From the NCBI GenBank assembly GCA_037444305.1, contig JBBIMP010000069.1:1-15373 (forward strand): a DNA stretch of 15,373 nt, in the 5' to 3' direction. The notes beneath the pieces were generated by a model, which searched no databases, was not told the origin of the DNA, and saw nothing but the letters and a program-made list of their open reading frames with translations. Shown here piece after piece: positions 14,263 to 15,373 of the stretch; position 1 is the first letter of the stretch; each line of letters opens with the position of its first letter. Source of the DNA: JBBIMP01 sp037444305. Its GTDB lineage: Bacteria; Acidobacteriota; UBA6911. The position numbers and the translations under genes are program-made.

Positions 14263-14466
14263 ATGTCCGAGCAAGATCCGAAGGTGATCGGCAATACCCC
14301 TGAGCCGCAAACGTCGCAAAACAAGCCATCAGAAGCGCGCAGGGATTTTGTCAAGGCGGGTCTGATAGGGCTCCCTGTCATCCTAACGTTAAGAGGCCGA
14401 CCCGTTTTGGGGGACACGGGAAGCACCGTAGTTCCCCCATCCTCGCCCACATCTCCCAAATCTTGA
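14263..14466 (+). CDS. 67-aa peptide with twin-arginine-like motif and Ser/Thr/Pro-rich tail, candidate substrate of the PqqD/HprK-like pair
   Basis: First gene of the operon. ATG at 14263 follows GAAGGAAAA (14250-14258); the frame stays open upstream to a GTG at 14188, but that extension is arginine-rich and lacks a ribosome site. Layout: hydrophilic residues 1-25, ARRDFVK (25-31) resembling a Tat signal core, a short hydrophobic stretch (32-43), RGRPVLG (44-50), then the 17-residue tail DTGSTVVPPSSPTSPKS with eight Ser/Thr and a C-terminal Ser67. It could be a Tat-exported mini-protein, a membrane-held peptide, or a precursor modified by the downstream kinase. The last is inference from gene order and the tail. 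There is no Cys and no recognised RiPP core. Confidence 0.72.
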   Translation: MSEQDPKVIGNTPEPQTSQNKPSEARRDFVKAGLIGLPVILTLRGRPVLGDTGSTVVPPSSPTSPKS

Positions 14467-14484
14467 TAGAAATACGATTGCTAG

Positions 14485-14781
14485 ATGTCGACGTTGGGAG
14501 GAGGAAAATGGAGAATTCCAAAGGGATCAAGGCTGATTTGGCGATCTTGGGACAGTGAAGCAGTCGTTTATCACACCGGGTCAGGCAACACGCACCTGCT
14601 GGATGAGCTAAGCGCTGATGTGCTGCGGCTGATCGAGAAACAATCCCAAACGTTTGAAAATCTAAAGACATATCTGACTTCGCGTCAGTTTTCGCCTAGT
14701 GACGGTAAAGTGGAATCCTGGCTCGAAGAGTTAATCGACAAGTTGCATAGTCTTGAACTGATCGAGGCTGAGCCGCGGTGA
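14485..14781 (+). CDS. PqqD-family peptide chaperone-like protein (HPr-rel-A type)
   Basis: A 98-aa protein with the PqqD winged-helix layout: KWRIPKGSRLIWRSWDSEAVVYHTGSG contributes the beta-strands. Next, THLLDELSADVLRLIE is the conserved 'hxLdxxAaxvlxLl' helix, and C-terminal helices (WLEELIDKLHSLELIEA) follow. PqqD/RRE domains bind the leader region of precursor peptides and present them to modifying enzymes. The gene lies 18 nt after the 67-aa peptide gene and overlaps the kinase gene by 4 nt, as expected for precursor, chaperone and enzyme. ATG at 14485 has no clear ribosome site; the strong GGGAGGAGG sits inside the gene at 14496-14504. Composition is AT-richer than most of the window. 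Confidence 0.82.
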   Translation: MSTLGGGKWRIPKGSRLIWRSWDSEAVVYHTGSGNTHLLDELSADVLRLIEKQSQTFENLKTYLTSRQFSPSDGKVESWLEELIDKLHSLELIEAEPR

Positions 14782-15373
14782 AGATTCGCGACTTATCCCA
14801 AGAGCAGCTTCTGGGGTCACTCGGCAGATCCGGCCTCTTCCTGGAAACCGGGCCTTTCATTTTAAAAATCCAATCTGTACATCGAGGTTTTGCCGGGGAC
14901 CTTGGCTCTCTCTATGCGGACTTTCGGGTTATTGATAACGTAGATTTCTCCGACTACAACATCCGCCTTGATGCCCCCAACCGCTTGCGGCGATTGCTTC
15001 GACCGCAAGTTAGTTTTTTTCTCGACAACCATTCCCCCTTCTTCCCGATGCCAGCTCATCTTTCTTTTCAAGTCTTCGAGTGGGGAGTGAACTGGTGTAT
15101 CAGCCGGCATGCAAACCAGTTTTTAATCATTCACTCAGCGGTTCTTGAGCGAGACGGGCGATCGGTGTTATTGACCGCTGCTCCAGGAGGAGGCAAAAGC
15201 ACTCTTTGCGCCGCACTGGCTCATCGCGGATGGCGTCTCTTTTCAGATGAACTGGCTCTCATCAGGCCTGACAACGGAAAAGTGATTCCAATGCCACGTC
15301 CAGTGGCGCTAAAAAATGCGTCGATTCAATTAATCCGCAATTTTGAACCCCAGGCCCAATTAGGGCCGACTCG
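14778..15373 (+). CDS. HprK-related kinase (HprK-related kinase A type), 3' end outside the window
   Basis: The GTG start overlaps the PqqD-like stop (GTGA), and the frame is open for 198 codons to the window edge. The region VLERDGRSVLLTAAPGGGKST contains the Walker A loop APGGGKST (135-142, Lys140). It is preceded by a His119-Ser120 pair and followed by RGWRLFSDELALI (Asp157/Glu158), the layout of the HPr kinase/phosphorylase core. HprK phosphorylates a Ser of HPr; related kinases without HPr nearby presumably have other protein or peptide substrates. The N-terminal about 100 residues differ from true HprK. I match this to the 'HprK-related kinase A' family, which is paired with PqqD-like proteins. 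The C-terminal helices are not in view. Confidence 0.85.
   Translation, partial: MKIRDLSQEQLLGSLGRSGLFLETGPFILKIQSVHRGFAGDLGSLYADFRVIDNVDFSDYNIRLDAPNRLRRLLRPQVSFFLDNHSPFFPMPAHLSFQVFEWGVNWCISRHANQFLIIHSAVLERDGRSVLLTAAPGGGKSTLCAALAHRGWRLFSDELALIRPDNGKVIPMPRPVALKNASIQLIRNFEPQAQLGPT

Noticed and set aside
14263..14466. Lasso peptide precursor
   Set aside because: No YxxP-type leader motif, and no Gly start with Asp/Glu 7-9 residues later that would allow ring closure. No cyclase or B2 protease is visible. Only the kinase parallel was kept.
12926..15373. Exosortase/PEP-CTERM locus
   Set aside because: A GT4 enzyme and the PqqD/HprK pair can occur in such loci, but no exosortase, PEP-CTERM protein or polysaccharide export gene is in the window.

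Overview
The window is GC-rich bacterial DNA. Two 60-base stretches I counted by hand gave 65% GC in the middle (7201-7260) and 40% near the right end (14641-14700). The genes are dense, often overlap at stop/start junctions, and use GTG and TTG starts. The gene mix is a didermal-type signal peptidase, lipoproteins, an HD-type CCA/poly(A) polymerase, an RlmI methyltransferase, an M50-HlyD fusion and a GH42-like enzyme. With the CACGAATT palindromic repeats, this suggests Acidobacteriota or a neighbouring phylum. That placement is a low-confidence inference because no marker gene here settles it.

Layout. 1-47 is the 5' part of a tRNA-Val on the minus strand, with its own promoter. 191-1665 is lepB overlapping a lipoprotein gene. 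1708-2826 is a TPR protein. 2914-5419 is an overlapping pair for RNA metabolism (CCA/poly(A) polymerase, then an RlmI-like rRNA methyltransferase). 5490-6326 (minus) is a SUMF1-fold lipoprotein with a strong promoter. 6493-8901 is a PqqD-like/M50/HlyD fusion membrane protein. 8972-9790 (minus) is a stand-alone TIR-like protein. 9899-10456 is a YdcF/DUF218 protein. 10507-12600 is a secreted GH42-like glycosidase. 12712-12909 is a two-helix membrane peptide. 12926-14110 is a GT4 glycosyltransferase.

From about 14100 the composition becomes more AT-rich. A textbook sigma70 promoter (TTGACA, 17 bp, TATAAT) starts on the glycosyltransferase stop codon. It precedes three tightly packed genes: a 67-aa peptide with a twin-arginine-like motif and a Ser/Thr/Pro-rich tail ending in Ser, a PqqD-family chaperone-like protein, and an HprK-related kinase cut off by the window edge. 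The last two match the 'HPr-rel-A system' family pair, whose function I believe is not established. The small peptide is a plausible substrate, which makes this the most interesting locus here.

A second theme is a family of nonamer-built palindromes (CACGAATTT/C units). Six copies, four complete and two reduced to one arm, lie between transcription units from 2.8 to 12.7 kb, and none lie to the right of that. A related tandem decamer (CACNGAGRAR) has been read into the C-terminus of the lipoprotein at 847-1665.
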